Source: Rhodovulum sp. 12E13 (GTDB lineage: Bacteria; Pseudomonadota; Alphaproteobacteria; Rhodobacterales; Rhodobacteraceae). Taken from it: a stretch of DNA of 64,000 bases. The position numbers and the translations under genes are program-made. Below are positions 51,317 through 60,341 of the stretch, one piece after another. Position 1 is the first letter of the stretch; every line of letters begins with the position of its first letter. The notes under the pieces were generated by a model. The model made no database searches, had not been told where the DNA came from, and saw nothing but the letters and a program-made list of their open reading frames with translations. The stretch is from contig NZ_QPLK01000006.1 in the NCBI RefSeq assembly GCF_003340565.1, positions 124,001 to 188,000 of the forward strand. The letters run 5' to 3'.

Positions 51317-52137
51317 GCGCCGGCCGGGGCGCTGGGGGGGCAGGCTCCGGCGGGGTGGATTTCGACCCCGAGGGCGTCGCCGCCTGCGCGCAGATCGTGG
51401 CGCGGGGCGATCCCGACCGGTTTCGCGCGACGATGGCGGCGCCGGTGCCGGCACGGGCGCTGCTGTTTCCGCTCTACGCCTTCAACCTCGAGGTGGCGCG
51501 CGCGCCCTTCGTCAGCGCCGAGCCGATGATCGGCGAGATGCGGCTGCAATGGTGGCGTGACGTGGTGGCGGAGATCGGCGCGGGCGCCCCGCCACGGGCG
51601 CACGAGGTGGCCGGGCCGCTGGCGTCGGTGGCGGCGCAGGGGCGGCTGCAGCTGGAGACGCTCGACCGGCTGGTCGCGGCGCACCGGGTGCATCTCGATG
51701 CGAGCGGGTTCGAGGACGCGGGCCATGTCGAGGAGTTCCTCGATGCGACCGGGGCCGGGCTGACATGGGCGGCGGCCCGCCTGCTCGGAGCGCAGCCCGG
51801 GCTCGAGCCACGGGTGCGCGCAGCGGGCTGGGCAGCGGGGCTGGCCGCCTACCTGCGCGCGATCCCGGACCTCGAGGCGCGCGGAAAGCACCCCCTGCCC
51901 GATGGCCGGCCGGAGGCGGTGCGCGGATGGGCGCACGAGGGGCTTGCGCGCCTGCGTGCGGCGCGGGGGACGGTGCCGCAGGCGGTGCGGCCGGCACTGC
52001 TCGCCGGGTGGCGGACGGAGGCGACGCTCAGGCGCGCGGTGGCCGATCCGGGCCGAGTCGCGCGGGGCGAACTCGCCGAGAGCGAGTTTGCCCGCCGCGC
52101 GGGGCTGCTGCGGCGGGTCCTGCTGGGCGGCTGGTGA
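51313..52137 (+). CDS. Squalene/phytoene synthase-fold protein
   Basis: A 274-residue protein with the trans-isoprenyl synthase fold: VPARALLFPLYAFNLEVARA, GEMRLQWWRDVVAEI (the usual first Asp-rich helix reads MRLQWWRD), then HLDASGFEDAGHVEEFLDAT, GLTWAAARLLGA and AYLRAIPDLEARGKHPLPDG. The classical DxxxD pairs of phytoene synthase are largely missing, so it resembles the NDUFAF6-like non-synthase branch linked to complex I assembly. The start is a GTG overlapping the cimA stop (GTGA). A family-1 double hairpin begins 4 bases after its stop. Confidence 0.75.
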   Translation: MSAGRGAGGAGSGGVDFDPEGVAACAQIVARGDPDRFRATMAAPVPARALLFPLYAFNLEVARAPFVSAEPMIGEMRLQWWRDVVAEIGAGAPPRAHEVAGPLASVAAQGRLQLETLDRLVAAHRVHLDASGFEDAGHVEEFLDATGAGLTWAAARLLGAQPGLEPRVRAAGWAAGLAAYLRAIPDLEARGKHPLPDGRPEAVRGWAHEGLARLRAARGTVPQAVRPALLAGWRTEATLRRAVADPGRVARGELAESEFARRAGLLRRVLLGGW

Positions 52138-52141
52138 GCCG

Positions 52142-52190
52142 GCAAATTCCTTCGAGAAGGAATTTGCAAAAGCCTTGGCAAGGCTTTTGC
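52142..52190 (+). repeat. Family-1 double-hairpin 3'-end element, copy 4
   Basis: Hairpin A: GCAAATTCCTT/AAGGAATTTGC (52142-52167, loop CGAG). Hairpin B: GCAAAAGCCTT/AAGGCTTTTGC (52166-52190, loop GGC). It starts 4 bases after the squalene-synthase-fold gene in A-then-B order on the same strand and separates it from the convergent MFS gene. Arms are identical to copy 2. Confidence 0.88.
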
Positions 52191-52222
52191 GGCGCGCCGG
52201 GCGGGGGCCGTCTCCGGATGGG

Positions 52223-53449
52223 TCAGGCGTCGCGGGGGCGGAGCGACAGCCAGATGAGCGCACCGCCCGCCATCGCGAGGAAGGGTGCCATGGCGAGGTT
52301 GACCGCCGACCAGCCGGCGACCGCGTCGCCGCCCGAGCAGTTCATCAGCCCGCCCGAGGCGAGCGACGCGACCGTCACGCAGCCGAAGACGAGCGCGTCG
52401 TTCATGCCCTGAACCGCGCCGCGCTCTTCCGGGGCGTGGGCGGCGGAGAGCATCGTCGTTGCGCCGATGAAGCCGAAATTCCAGCCCACACCGAGCAGCA
52501 CGAGCGCCACGAAGAAGTTGGCGAGGTCCACGCCCTGAAGCGCCACCGCGCCGGCAGCGGCGAGGATGACGAGGCCGGCCCAGACGATCGTGCGGGCGCC
52601 GAAGCGGGCGATCAGGTGTCCCGTGACGAACGAGGGCGCATACATCGCCAGCACGTGGGCGGTGACGACATGGCCAGCAGTCGTCGTCTCGAAGCCACAG
52701 CCGACCACGGCGAGCGGCGTCGAGGTCATCACCAGGTTCATCAGTGCGTAGGAGACCATGGCGCAGACGATGGCCACGGCGATGGCGGGCTCCTTGAGCA
52801 ACTCGAGGCGCGTGCGGCCGATCCCGGCGCCGGGCTTCGGCTTGGGCGGCTTCGGAATGTCGAGGGCGAAGAACAGGAACAGGCCCAGAGCGTTGAGCGC
52901 GATCACCGCGAGGTAGGTGCCGAGAAAGGGCACCATGAAACTGTCGACGAGGCTGGTGCCGAGCGCGGGGCCGATGATCGCCGAGAGAAGACCGCCCGCC
53001 ATGACGTAGCTGATCGCCTTGGGGCGAAACGCGTCCGACGCCGTGTCGGCTGCGGCGAAGCGGAAGAAGCCCTGCGCCGACAGGTAGATGCCCGTCATGT
53101 AACTGCCGAGCAGGAAGAGCGGGAACGAGTTCCACAAGAGCGCCGCCGCGCAGATTGCCGCCCCCGCCGCGCCGCCGGCCGCGCCGATGAGGAAGCCCGG
53201 CACGCGGCCCGTGCGCTGCATCACCGACGACAGCCACGGGGCCGTCGTCATCGACCCGAACACGATCAGCGAGATCGGCAACGTGGCGAGGCAGGCATTG
53301 GGCGCGAGCATGGTGCCCGCCAGCCCGCCCACGGTGAAGATCATCGGCATCTGCGCGCCGAGGATGGCCTGCGCGGCGACGAGCACGGCGACGTTGCGCT
53401 TGGCGCGGGCGTCGGAAACGGCGGTATCGGGAAGGTCGGTGGCGGTCAT
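52223..53449 (-). CDS. Major facilitator superfamily transporter
   Basis: A 408-residue protein with twelve predicted spans in two halves, starting with NVAVLVAAQAILGAQMPMIF. A central cytoplasmic loop (IPKPPKPKPGAGIGRTRLEL) divides the halves. The MFS motif A-like segment MQRTGRVPGFLIGAAGGAAG follows span 2. It has no signature that fixes the substrate. It diverges from zwf across 319 bases and converges with the previous gene over a family-1 hairpin pair. Confidence 0.88.
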   Translation of the reverse strand: MTATDLPDTAVSDARAKRNVAVLVAAQAILGAQMPMIFTVGGLAGTMLAPNACLATLPISLIVFGSMTTAPWLSSVMQRTGRVPGFLIGAAGGAAGAAICAAALLWNSFPLFLLGSYMTGIYLSAQGFFRFAAADTASDAFRPKAISYVMAGGLLSAIIGPALGTSLVDSFMVPFLGTYLAVIALNALGLFLFFALDIPKPPKPKPGAGIGRTRLELLKEPAIAVAIVCAMVSYALMNLVMTSTPLAVVGCGFETTTAGHVVTAHVLAMYAPSFVTGHLIARFGARTIVWAGLVILAAAGAVALQGVDLANFFVALVLLGVGWNFGFIGATTMLSAAHAPEERGAVQGMNDALVFGCVTVASLASGGLMNCSGGDAVAGWSAVNLAMAPFLAMAGGALIWLSLRPRDA

Positions 53450-53768
53450 GGCGGCATCTATCCCCGGCCGGACGGTCACCACAAGGGCAGCACACGCGCG
53501 TCCGCGCGGCGGGGGGCGACGGGGGTCGACGGGGGGCAAGCCACGGCACGCGGCCGGCCCGGCCGGCGAGACGGCAAGCCGCCTTGCCATCCGGGCCCGG
53601 CTGGGCAGGTATGGGCGCGGGCCGCGCCGCGCGGGACAGGCCGGCGACGGGTTTCGCCCGGCCGCGGCAGCCGCTAGGTGTGGTGGCGCTAACATCGGCG
53701 ACCGGTGCCGGGCGGGCTCTCGCAAGGCAGCCGGCCGCCCGGGACGGCGCGAACAACAAGGAGAGCGT
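53450..53768. other. Divergent intergenic region between the MFS gene and zwf
   Basis: The 319 bases include three runs of five or more G within 53511-53536, separated by 3-6 bases, and a weak -10-like TAACAT (53690-53695). No gene is credible and no confident promoter was found for either flanking gene. Confidence 0.4.
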
Positions 53769-55223
53769 ATGGTCGCGCGCATCATTCCCGTCGATCCGTT
53801 CGACCTGGTGATCTTCGGCGGCACGGGCGACCTTGCCCGGCGCAAGATCCTGCCCTCGCTCTACCGCCGGCTCGCCGACGGCCAGATGCCCGACGACGCG
53901 CGGGTGATCGGCGCCGCGCGGTCGGAACTCGACGACTCGGGCTACCGGGCGATGGTGCGCGAGGCGCTGGAGGAGTTCGTGCCGGAGGCAAGGCGCGACC
54001 CCGAGGCGATGGCGCGCTTTCTGGAATGCGTGGGCTACGAGCAGATCGACGCGACGGGCGAGGCGGGCTGGGCGCGTCTCGCCGCGCGGATGGGGGCGGG
54101 GCGGGTGCGCGCCTTCTATCTTTCGGTCGGTCCCGGCCTGTTCCTGCCGCTCGCCGAGCGCCTGCACGATCACGGCATCGCCACGCCCGAGAGCCGCATC
54201 GTCGTGGAAAAGCCCTTCGGCCACGATCTGGAGAGCGCGCGGGAACTCAACGCCAATCTCGCCCGTCATTTCGACGAGACGCAGATCTACCGGATCGACC
54301 ACTACCTCGGGAAGGAGACGGTGCAGAACCTGATGGCCGTGCGTTTCGGCAACGTGTTGTTCGAGCCGCTCTGGAACAGCCAGTATGTCGACCACATCCA
54401 GATCACCGTGGCCGAGACCGTGGGCGTGGGCGGGCGCGGCGAGTACTACGACCGCGCGGGCGCGATGCGCGACATGATGCAGAACCATCTCATGCAGCTT
54501 CTATGCCTGATCGCGATGGAGCCGCCATCGCGCTTCGGGGCCGATTCGGTGCGCGACGAGAAGCTCAAGGTGATCCGCGCGCTCGACGAGGTGGAGCCGG
54601 CCGACATCGTGCGCGGGCAGTACGAGGCGGGCCCGGATGGCCCCTCCTACCGCGACGACGTCGACGACATGCGCTCGCGCACCGAGAGCTTCATCGCCAT
54701 GAAGCTGTCGATCTCCAACTGGCGCTGGGCCGGCACGCCGTTCTACCTGCGCACGGGCAAGAGGCTGCGCGCCCGCGCCTCGGAGATCGCCGTGGTGTTC
54801 AAGGATGCGCCGCACTCGATCTTCGGGGCCGACCGCGGGCGGCACCGCAACCTGCTGTCGATCCGGCTCCAGCCGAACGAGGGGATCGAGCTGGGCGTCA
54901 CCATCAAGGAGCCGGGTCCGGGTGGCATGCGGCTGGTCGACGTGCCGCTCGACATGTCCTTCGCCGAGGCGCTGGGCCCCGAGGCCGACGAGATCCCCGA
55001 CGCCTACGAGCGGCTGATCATGGACGTGATCCGCGGCAACCAGACCCTCTTCATGCGGGGCGACGAGGTGGAGGCGGCCTGGGCCTGGACCGACCCGGTG
55101 ATCGCCGCATGGGAGGCGCGCGGCGACGTGCCGGCACCCTACGAACAGGGCAGCGCCGGGCCCGAAGAGGCCCAGATACTGATGCACCGCGACAACCGAC
55201 GCTGGCGGGAGATACGAGCGTGA
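53769..55223 (+). CDS. zwf: Glucose-6-phosphate 1-dehydrogenase
   Basis: Oxidises glucose-6-phosphate to 6-phosphogluconolactone with NADP (or NAD), feeding Entner-Doudoroff and pentose phosphate pathways. The 484-residue enzyme has the nucleotide-binding start LVIFGGTGDLARRKILPSLY, the signature RIDHYLGKE with His178 adjacent to the active Lys, and NHLMQLLCLIAMEPPSRFGA. The start at 53769 has AAGGAGAGC upstream. The stop overlaps the pgl start by 4 bases. Confidence 0.96.
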   Translation: MVARIIPVDPFDLVIFGGTGDLARRKILPSLYRRLADGQMPDDARVIGAARSELDDSGYRAMVREALEEFVPEARRDPEAMARFLECVGYEQIDATGEAGWARLAARMGAGRVRAFYLSVGPGLFLPLAERLHDHGIATPESRIVVEKPFGHDLESARELNANLARHFDETQIYRIDHYLGKETVQNLMAVRFGNVLFEPLWNSQYVDHIQITVAETVGVGGRGEYYDRAGAMRDMMQNHLMQLLCLIAMEPPSRFGADSVRDEKLKVIRALDEVEPADIVRGQYEAGPDGPSYRDDVDDMRSRTESFIAMKLSISNWRWAGTPFYLRTGKRLRARASEIAVVFKDAPHSIFGADRGRHRNLLSIRLQPNEGIELGVTIKEPGPGGMRLVDVPLDMSFAEALGPEADEIPDAYERLIMDVIRGNQTLFMRGDEVEAAWAWTDPVIAAWEARGDVPAPYEQGSAGPEEAQILMHRDNRRWREIRA

Positions 55224-55891
55224 GCCTGATCGAATACCCCGACTCCGACCTGATGATGATGGATCTCGCCGACCGGCTCTCGAGCGAGCTGAAATCGGCT
55301 CTGATGACCCACGATCACGTCACCTTCGCCGTGCCGGGCGGCACCACGCCGGGGCCGCTCTTCGACACGCTGTCGAGCCTGCGTCTCGACTGGGATCGGG
55401 TGACGGTGATGCCGACCGACGAGCGCTGGGTCGGCCCCGCGCACGAGCGCTCCAACGCGCGGCTCATCCGCGAGCGGCTGCTTACGGGGCCGGCGGCGGC
55501 GGCGCGCTTCCGGCCGCTCTACGTCGACGGCGTGACGCCCGAGCAGGCGCTGGCGGGGCTGAACGCCGCCGTCGCGCCCATGATGCCGATCAACGTGCTG
55601 CTGCTGGGCATGGGGGCCGACATGCACACCGCCTCGCTCTTTCCCGGCGCGCCGGGCCTCGACGCGGCGCTCGACGCGACCGCCCCGCCGCTCGCCGTGA
55701 CCCGGCCCGCCGGCCAGCCCGAGGCGCGGGTGACGCTGACCGCGCCGGCGCTCTGGGGGGCGCTCTCGACCCATGTCGTCGTCACCGGCGACGACAAGCG
55801 CGCCGCGCTCGAACGGGCGTCGAAGCTGCCGGTGCAGGAGGCGCCCGTTCACGCGGTCTTGACGAACGCGACCGTACACTGGGCGCCGTGA
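55220..55891 (+). CDS. pgl: 6-phosphogluconolactonase
   Basis: Hydrolyses the product of Zwf to 6-phosphogluconate. The 223-residue protein is of the NagB/DevB-like family: [20 protein letters not shown] (phosphate-binding GG), [40 protein letters not shown] and [20 protein letters not shown]. The GTG start overlaps the zwf stop (GTGA), so production is coupled. pgi follows after 34 bases. Confidence 0.94.
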   Translation: MSLIEYPDSDLMMMDLADRLSSELKSALMTHDHVTFAVPGGTTPGPLFDTLSSLRLDWDRVTVMPTDERWVGPAHERSNARLIRERLLTGPAAAARFRPLYVDGVTPEQALAGLNAAVAPMMPINVLLLGMGADMHTASLFPGAPGLDAALDATAPPLAVTRPAGQPEARVTLTAPALWGALSTHVVVTGDDKRAALERASKLPVQEAPVHAVLTNATVHWAP

Positions 55892-55925
55892 CCGGCACGC
55901 GCCCCCGGCCAGGAGACGAGCCAGC

Positions 55926-57545
55926 ATGAGCGAGACCAGCGGCCCCTGGGGCCGGATCGAGGCGCACGCGGCGCAGGTGCGCAAGCGCCGCATCGCGGGC
56001 CTGTTTGCCACGCCGAACCGCGCGCGCGAGTTCTCGGCGAGCTTCGGCGACCTGCTGTTCGACTATTCCAAGACCAACATCGACACCGAGGGGCGCTGGC
56101 TCCTGCTCGAGCTGGCCGAGCGCGCGGGCGTCGCGAAGTGGCGCGACGCGATGTTCTCGGGGCGCAAGATCAACGAGAGCGAGGGGCGCGCGGTGCTGCA
56201 TACGGCCCTGCGCAACCTCGACGGCGGGCCGGTCACGGTCGACGGGGCCGACGTGATGCCCGAGGTGCTCGACACGCTCCGCCGCATGGAGGGCTTCGCG
56301 GACGACGTGCGCGACGGCGTGTTCGAGGGGCAGGGCGGGCCGATCACCGACGTGGTCAACATCGGCATCGGCGGCTCCGATCTCGGCCCGGCCATGGCGG
56401 TGCAGGCGCTGGCCCCCTACCACGACGGGCCGCGCGTGCACTTCGTCTCCAACGTCGACGGCGCGCATGTCACCGACGTGCTGCGCCGCCTCGACCCGCA
56501 GACGACGCTGGTGATCGTGGCCTCCAAGACCTTCACGACCGTCGAGACGATGACCAACGCCGCCACCGCCCGCGCCTGGATGGGCGAGGCGGTCGACGAG
56601 CCGGGCGAGCAGTTCGCCGCCCTGTCCTCGGCGCAGGACGAGACCGCGCGCTTCGGCATCGACCCCTCCCGCGTCTTCGGCTTCGCCGACTGGGTGGGCG
56701 GGCGCTATTCGATGTGGGGGCCGATCGGCCTGTCGCTCATGATCGCCATCGGGCCCGGCGCCTTCCGGGCCTTCCTGCGCGGCGGTCAGGCGATGGATCG
56801 CCATTTCAGGGCCGCCGAGTTCAAGGACAACCTGCCGGTCCTGCTGGCGCTCGTCGGCATCTGGCACCGGCAGGTGCTGGGCTGCCCCACCCGCGCGGTG
56901 ATCCCCTACGAGCAGCGGCTGGCGCGGCTGCCCGCCTATCTCCAGCAGCTCGAGATGGAGAGCAACGGCAAGCGCGTGCGACGCGACGGGCACCCGGTCG
57001 ACCGGCCGACCGGCCCGATCGTCTGGGGCGAGCCGGGCACGAACGGGCAGCACGCCTTCTTCCAGCTTCTCCACCAGGGCACCGACGTGATCCCGGTGGA
57101 GTTCCTCGTCGGCGCGAGGGGCCACGAGGACGACCTCGCCCACCAGCACCGGCTGCTCGTGGCCAACTGCCTCGCCCAGTCCGAGGCGCTGATGACCGGC
57201 CGCAGCCACAAGGAGGCGCAATCCATCGCCGAGGCGCAGGGCCTCACCGGCGAGGCGGCCGCGCGCGCCGCCGCCGCCCGCACCTTCCCCGGCAACCGCC
57301 CCTCGACGACGCTGGTCTACCCGCTTCTGACGCCCGAGATGCTGGGCCAGATCATCGCGCTCTACGAGCACCGGGTCTTCGTCGAGGGGGTGATCCTCGG
57401 CATCAATTCGTTCGACCAGTGGGGGGTCGAGCTCGGCAAGGACCTGGCGAAGGATCTTCTGCCCATCGTCGAAGGCCGGCAGGACGCACAGCCCGCCGAC
57501 GGCTCCACCGCCCTTCTCGCCGCCCACATCCGCCGGGTGCGCTGA
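55926..57545 (+). CDS. pgi: Glucose-6-phosphate isomerase
   Basis: Interconverts glucose-6-phosphate and fructose-6-phosphate. The 539-residue enzyme shows the SIS-domain region [20 protein letters not shown], the substrate loop [20 protein letters not shown], the signature [20 protein letters not shown] and [20 protein letters not shown] with the catalytic His. In alphaproteobacteria with zwf-pgl it also allows cycling of fructose-6-phosphate into the Entner-Doudoroff pathway. It closes the zwf-pgl-pgi operon. Confidence 0.97.
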   Translation: MSETSGPWGRIEAHAAQVRKRRIAGLFATPNRAREFSASFGDLLFDYSKTNIDTEGRWLLLELAERAGVAKWRDAMFSGRKINESEGRAVLHTALRNLDGGPVTVDGADVMPEVLDTLRRMEGFADDVRDGVFEGQGGPITDVVNIGIGGSDLGPAMAVQALAPYHDGPRVHFVSNVDGAHVTDVLRRLDPQTTLVIVASKTFTTVETMTNAATARAWMGEAVDEPGEQFAALSSAQDETARFGIDPSRVFGFADWVGGRYSMWGPIGLSLMIAIGPGAFRAFLRGGQAMDRHFRAAEFKDNLPVLLALVGIWHRQVLGCPTRAVIPYEQRLARLPAYLQQLEMESNGKRVRRDGHPVDRPTGPIVWGEPGTNGQHAFFQLLHQGTDVIPVEFLVGARGHEDDLAHQHRLLVANCLAQSEALMTGRSHKEAQSIAEAQGLTGEAAARAAAARTFPGNRPSTTLVYPLLTPEMLGQIIALYEHRVFVEGVILGINSFDQWGVELGKDLAKDLLPIVEGRQDAQPADGSTALLAAHIRRVR

Positions 57546-57566
57546 GGTCGGCGCCACGAGGCCGAC

Positions 57567-57595
57567 TTGACACCCCACTGGCGCATTTGTAACCG
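57567..57595 (+). promoter_or_regulatory. Predicted promoter of the ATP-grasp-like gene
   Basis: A consensus -35 TTGACA (57567-57572) is followed after 17 bases by TAACCG (57590-57595). The predicted start near 57602 is 24 bases before the ATG at 57626. The perfect -35 in a GC-rich genome makes this one of the better promoters in the window. Confidence 0.55.
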
Positions 57596-57625
57596 CCGAT
57601 TGACCGAAGGGGAGCGTGCGGCGAC

Positions 57626-58675
57626 ATGGCGCTGAAGCGACTGATACCCGCATCGCTCCGGCGTCGGGTCCGTGGTAATAAGGCGTATCGGGCATGGTGG
57701 CTGGAACGACAGGTCGCGCACCCCCGGCCGCGCAGGCCCAAGGGGGTGGTGGTTTTCGCCGGCTTGTCCCGCTTCCATCTGTCTAACCCGGGCAAGGTCA
57801 CCGCGGAAACCTACCTCCCGGCCTTGTGCACCGTTCTTCGAGAGGCCGGCTTCGACACGCGGTTCGTCACCTCGGTTGCCGCGCTGGAGGGCGCTCTCGA
57901 TCGCGCGTTGCCGGCGTTCGTGGTGATGATCTACCGAGAAGAGCACGACATCCCGTCGGGCGCCCGGCTCGACGCCGCGCTCGCCCGCGCGGAGCTGGTC
58001 TTCAACCACCCCGAGACGGGGCGCATCGTCGCCGACAAGAGGCGGACGAACGAGGTGCTCACGGCGGCCGGGGTGCCCATGCCCCGGATGGTCAGCGCCG
58101 CCGACGCGCCCGTCTTCAGCAATGCGGTCGCGGAGTCGGCCCAGCCGGTTCAAGTCGTCGAAAGCGGCGCCTCGCTCGACCCGTTTCGGTACAATACCGA
58201 GTTCATCGACACGCGCATAGAATACGGTGGCAAAGATTACTATTCGACCGTGCGCGTGATGTGCATCGGGGCCAAAATCACACACGCCTTCGTGCGCGCG
58301 CGTGACGCGGCGCAGAATGACGCAAGCGTTCATACCAAGGACACGCCTGTCGACGCCCGGATGATCAATGACCTACACGAACGACTGGTGGAGGCGACAT
58401 GGGATCATCTGAGTGACATCGCGCGCCGCGTGTCCGATGCGCTCGGTCCGGGCTTCTACGCGCATGATGTCCTGGTCGAGCGTGAGTCGGGCCGTGTGCT
58501 CGTCTGTGAAACGGGGTTCAAGTTCGATAACAAGCAATATTCCGGCGCGCTCGAGCCGATACGCCATCTACTGCCGGCGTGGCAGCCGTTCCACAGCCCG
58601 GCTGATAATGCGCGCAACTCCGCGCCGCACTTGATTGCAGCGCTCGAAGAGCGCCTCGCCGCGTCGAGCGCCTGA
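57626..58675 (+). CDS. ATP-grasp-like protein of unknown function
   Basis: A 349-residue soluble protein. The N-terminus (PKGVVVFAGLSRFHLSNPGK) leads into an alpha/beta domain, then NHPETGRIVADKRRTNEVLT and AAGVPMPRMV, which is the typical ATP-grasp Lys followed by Leu-x-x-Ala-Gly-Ile-Pro-x-Pro. Later IEYGGKDYYSTVRVMCIGAK and FYAHDVLVERESGRVLVCET resemble the lid and the metal-binding strand, although the usual acidic pair is only partly kept. Codon use is less GC-biased than in zwf-pgl-pgi, with many AT-ending codons, suggesting acquisition. It has its own promoter and no functional neighbours, so the ligated substrates cannot be guessed. Confidence 0.7.
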   Translation: MALKRLIPASLRRRVRGNKAYRAWWLERQVAHPRPRRPKGVVVFAGLSRFHLSNPGKVTAETYLPALCTVLREAGFDTRFVTSVAALEGALDRALPAFVVMIYREEHDIPSGARLDAALARAELVFNHPETGRIVADKRRTNEVLTAAGVPMPRMVSAADAPVFSNAVAESAQPVQVVESGASLDPFRYNTEFIDTRIEYGGKDYYSTVRVMCIGAKITHAFVRARDAAQNDASVHTKDTPVDARMINDLHERLVEATWDHLSDIARRVSDALGPGFYAHDVLVERESGRVLVCETGFKFDNKQYSGALEPIRHLLPAWQPFHSPADNARNSAPHLIAALEERLAASSA

Positions 58676-58684
58676 GTTGTCGGC

Positions 58685-59161
58685 TCACCCGCTCGCGTCC
58701 CGGGCGCCGTCGAGCTCGACCAGCCGGGCCTTCTGCGGGTCGGTGAGCGGGTGCTTGCCCGACCCGTCGCGCGCCATCAGCACGATCACGGCCGTGCCTT
58801 CCGCCCGCAGGTCGGGCGCGAAGACGGCGTAGTGCATCTCGAGCGAGGCGCGGCGGAAGGCGACGGTGCGCGCCGTCACCACGTAATCCTCGCCGAGGAC
58901 CATCTCGCGCCGGTAGTCCATGCTCACCGATTTCAGCACGATCAGCGCGCCGCTCCCGTCATAGGGGCTGATGCCGCGTTCGCGCATGTAGAGCACGCGC
59001 AAGCTCTCGAACCAGCGCAGGTAGGCGGTGTGGTTGACATGGTCGAGCGCGTCGATCTCGGAAAAGCGCACCCGGTCCATCAGGCCGAAGGGCCAGCCCG
59101 CGGGCACGCCGTAGGCCTCCATCTGCGGACGCGACAGCGGGGTGAGATAGGGGAGCGTCAT
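58685..59161 (-). CDS. Acyl-CoA thioesterase, 4-hydroxybenzoyl-CoA thioesterase-like hotdog fold
   Basis: A 158-residue single-hotdog protein. The active-site strand-helix reads DRVRFSEIDALDHVNHTAYL, matching the 4HBT/YbgC pattern D-x-D-x-x-x-H-V-N with a Ser-Glu variation, followed by RWFESLRVLYMRERGISPYD. The C-terminal strands (VVTARTVAFRRASLEMHYAV) complete the fold. The acyl-CoA substrate is unknown. The gene ends close to the 3' end of the ATP-grasp-like gene. Confidence 0.85.
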   Translation of the reverse strand: MTLPYLTPLSRPQMEAYGVPAGWPFGLMDRVRFSEIDALDHVNHTAYLRWFESLRVLYMRERGISPYDGSGALIVLKSVSMDYRREMVLGEDYVVTARTVAFRRASLEMHYAVFAPDLRAEGTAVIVLMARDGSGKHPLTDPQKARLVELDGARDASG

Positions 59162-59204
59162 GGGCCTGCGTCGGCGGGGCTGCGCGTGGCCCGACGGGGC
59201 CGGA

Positions 59205-59278
59205 TGGAGCGGGTGAAGGGAATCGAACCCTCGTCGTCAGCTTGGGAAGCTGCTGCTCTACCATTGAGCTACACCCGC
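59205..59278 (-). tRNA. tRNA-Gly (CCC anticodon)
   Basis: On the minus strand the acceptor GCGGGTG (59278-59272) pairs with CACCCGC before an encoded TCCA end at 59205. The D-arm is GCTC-AATGGTA-GAGC, the anticodon loop TTCCCAA gives anticodon CCC, and the T-arm is GAGGG-TTCGATT-CCCTT-like with loop TTCGATT. The anticodon stem GCAGC/GCTGA has a mismatched outer pair. Decodes GGG. Confidence 0.95.
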
Positions 59279-59382
59279 GACCCTTTTCCGATACGCCCGG
59301 CGCCGCGCCCCGTCAAGCGCGGGGCGCGCGGCCCTCGGGGCGCCGCTCACGGCCCGGTGATCGCAGCCCGGCGCGGGGTGGC

Positions 59383-59411
59383 TTTGCCCCCCGCTTCCCC
59401 TGCGCTACCCT
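59383..59411 (+). promoter_or_regulatory. Predicted promoter of the MBL-fold gene
   Basis: TTTGCC (59383-59388), a 17-base spacer and TACCCT (59406-59411) predict a start near 59418, just before AGGAGG and the ATG at 59434. Confidence 0.4.
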
Positions 59412-59433
59412 GCCTCACGACAGGAGGCTTCCC

Positions 59434-60339
59434 ATGCTCGCACGCGCCCTCGCCCTGATCGCCCTCCCCGCGCTGGCCCTGCTGGCCGCCGCGCCCGCCC
59501 CGGCGCAGGAGGGCGAGCGGCGCCCCTCGCACTGCATCGCGCTGGTCGAGGACACGCCCGGCCTGCGCTACCTGCATCGGGCCTCCTTCACCGCGCCGGT
59601 GCCCGAGGAGAGCGTGCGCATCAGCTACATCGACCACGCGATGTTCCTGATCCAGACGGCCGGCGGGCTGTCGGCGGTGACCGACTACAGCGGCTTCATC
59701 GGCCCGACCGCGTTCGTGCCGGCCGTGGTGACGATGAACCAGGCCCATTCCACCCACTGGACGCGCGAGCCGCACCCGGACATCCCCCACGTCCTGACAG
59801 GGTGGGATCCGTCGACGGGCGGCGAGATCGAGCATCACGTCGACCTGGGCGAGATGCTCGTGCGCAACGTGTCGACCAACATCCGCGGCAGCAGTTTCGG
59901 CGGCGCGTCGATCGAGGGCGGCAACTCGATCTTCGTGTTCGAGGTGGCGGGCCTGTGCATCGGCCATCTCGGCCACCTCCACCACGTGCCCTCGGCCGAG
60001 CAGTTCGCCGCGCTGGGGCGGCTCGACGTGGTGATGGCGCCGGTCGACGGCGGGCTGACGCTGAGCCTTCCGGAGATGATCGAGACTTTGCAGCGGCTCA
60101 AATCGTCGGTGGTGATCCCGATGCACTGGTTCTCGGGCCGCTCGCTCGAGGCCTTCGTTGCGGGAATGGAGGACGAGTTCCGCATCGACCGGCGCGAGGG
60201 GCGCGAGATCGAGGTGTCGCTGCGCACGCTGCCGTCGGAGCCGACGGTGGTGGTGCTGCGCCCGCGTTTCCTCGGCTTCAACGACGGCGCGGGAGAGGGC
60301 GCGGACGGCACGCGCCCGGCGCCCAGGGCGATCGACTGA
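59434..60339 (+). CDS. Secreted MBL-fold metallo-hydrolase-like protein
   Basis: A 301-residue protein with a signal peptide (LIALPALALLAAAPAPAQ). The mature part has a metallo-beta-lactamase-like order: VRISYIDHAMFLIQTAGGLS, TDYSGFIGPT, NQAHSTHWT, GNSIFVFEVAGLCIGHLGHL and VVMAPVDGGLTLSLPEM, then VVIPMHWFSG. It resembles the UlaG-like/L-ascorbate lactonase branch, but the classical HxHxDH motif is replaced by NQAHSTH, so metal binding is altered or partial. AGGAGG precedes the start. The FAD-linked oxidase gene begins 2 bases after its stop. Confidence 0.78.
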   Translation: MLARALALIALPALALLAAAPAPAQEGERRPSHCIALVEDTPGLRYLHRASFTAPVPEESVRISYIDHAMFLIQTAGGLSAVTDYSGFIGPTAFVPAVVTMNQAHSTHWTREPHPDIPHVLTGWDPSTGGEIEHHVDLGEMLVRNVSTNIRGSSFGGASIEGGNSIFVFEVAGLCIGHLGHLHHVPSAEQFAALGRLDVVMAPVDGGLTLSLPEMIETLQRLKSSVVIPMHWFSGRSLEAFVAGMEDEFRIDRREGREIEVSLRTLPSEPTVVVLRPRFLGFNDGAGEGADGTRPAPRAID

Positions 60340-60341
60340 GC

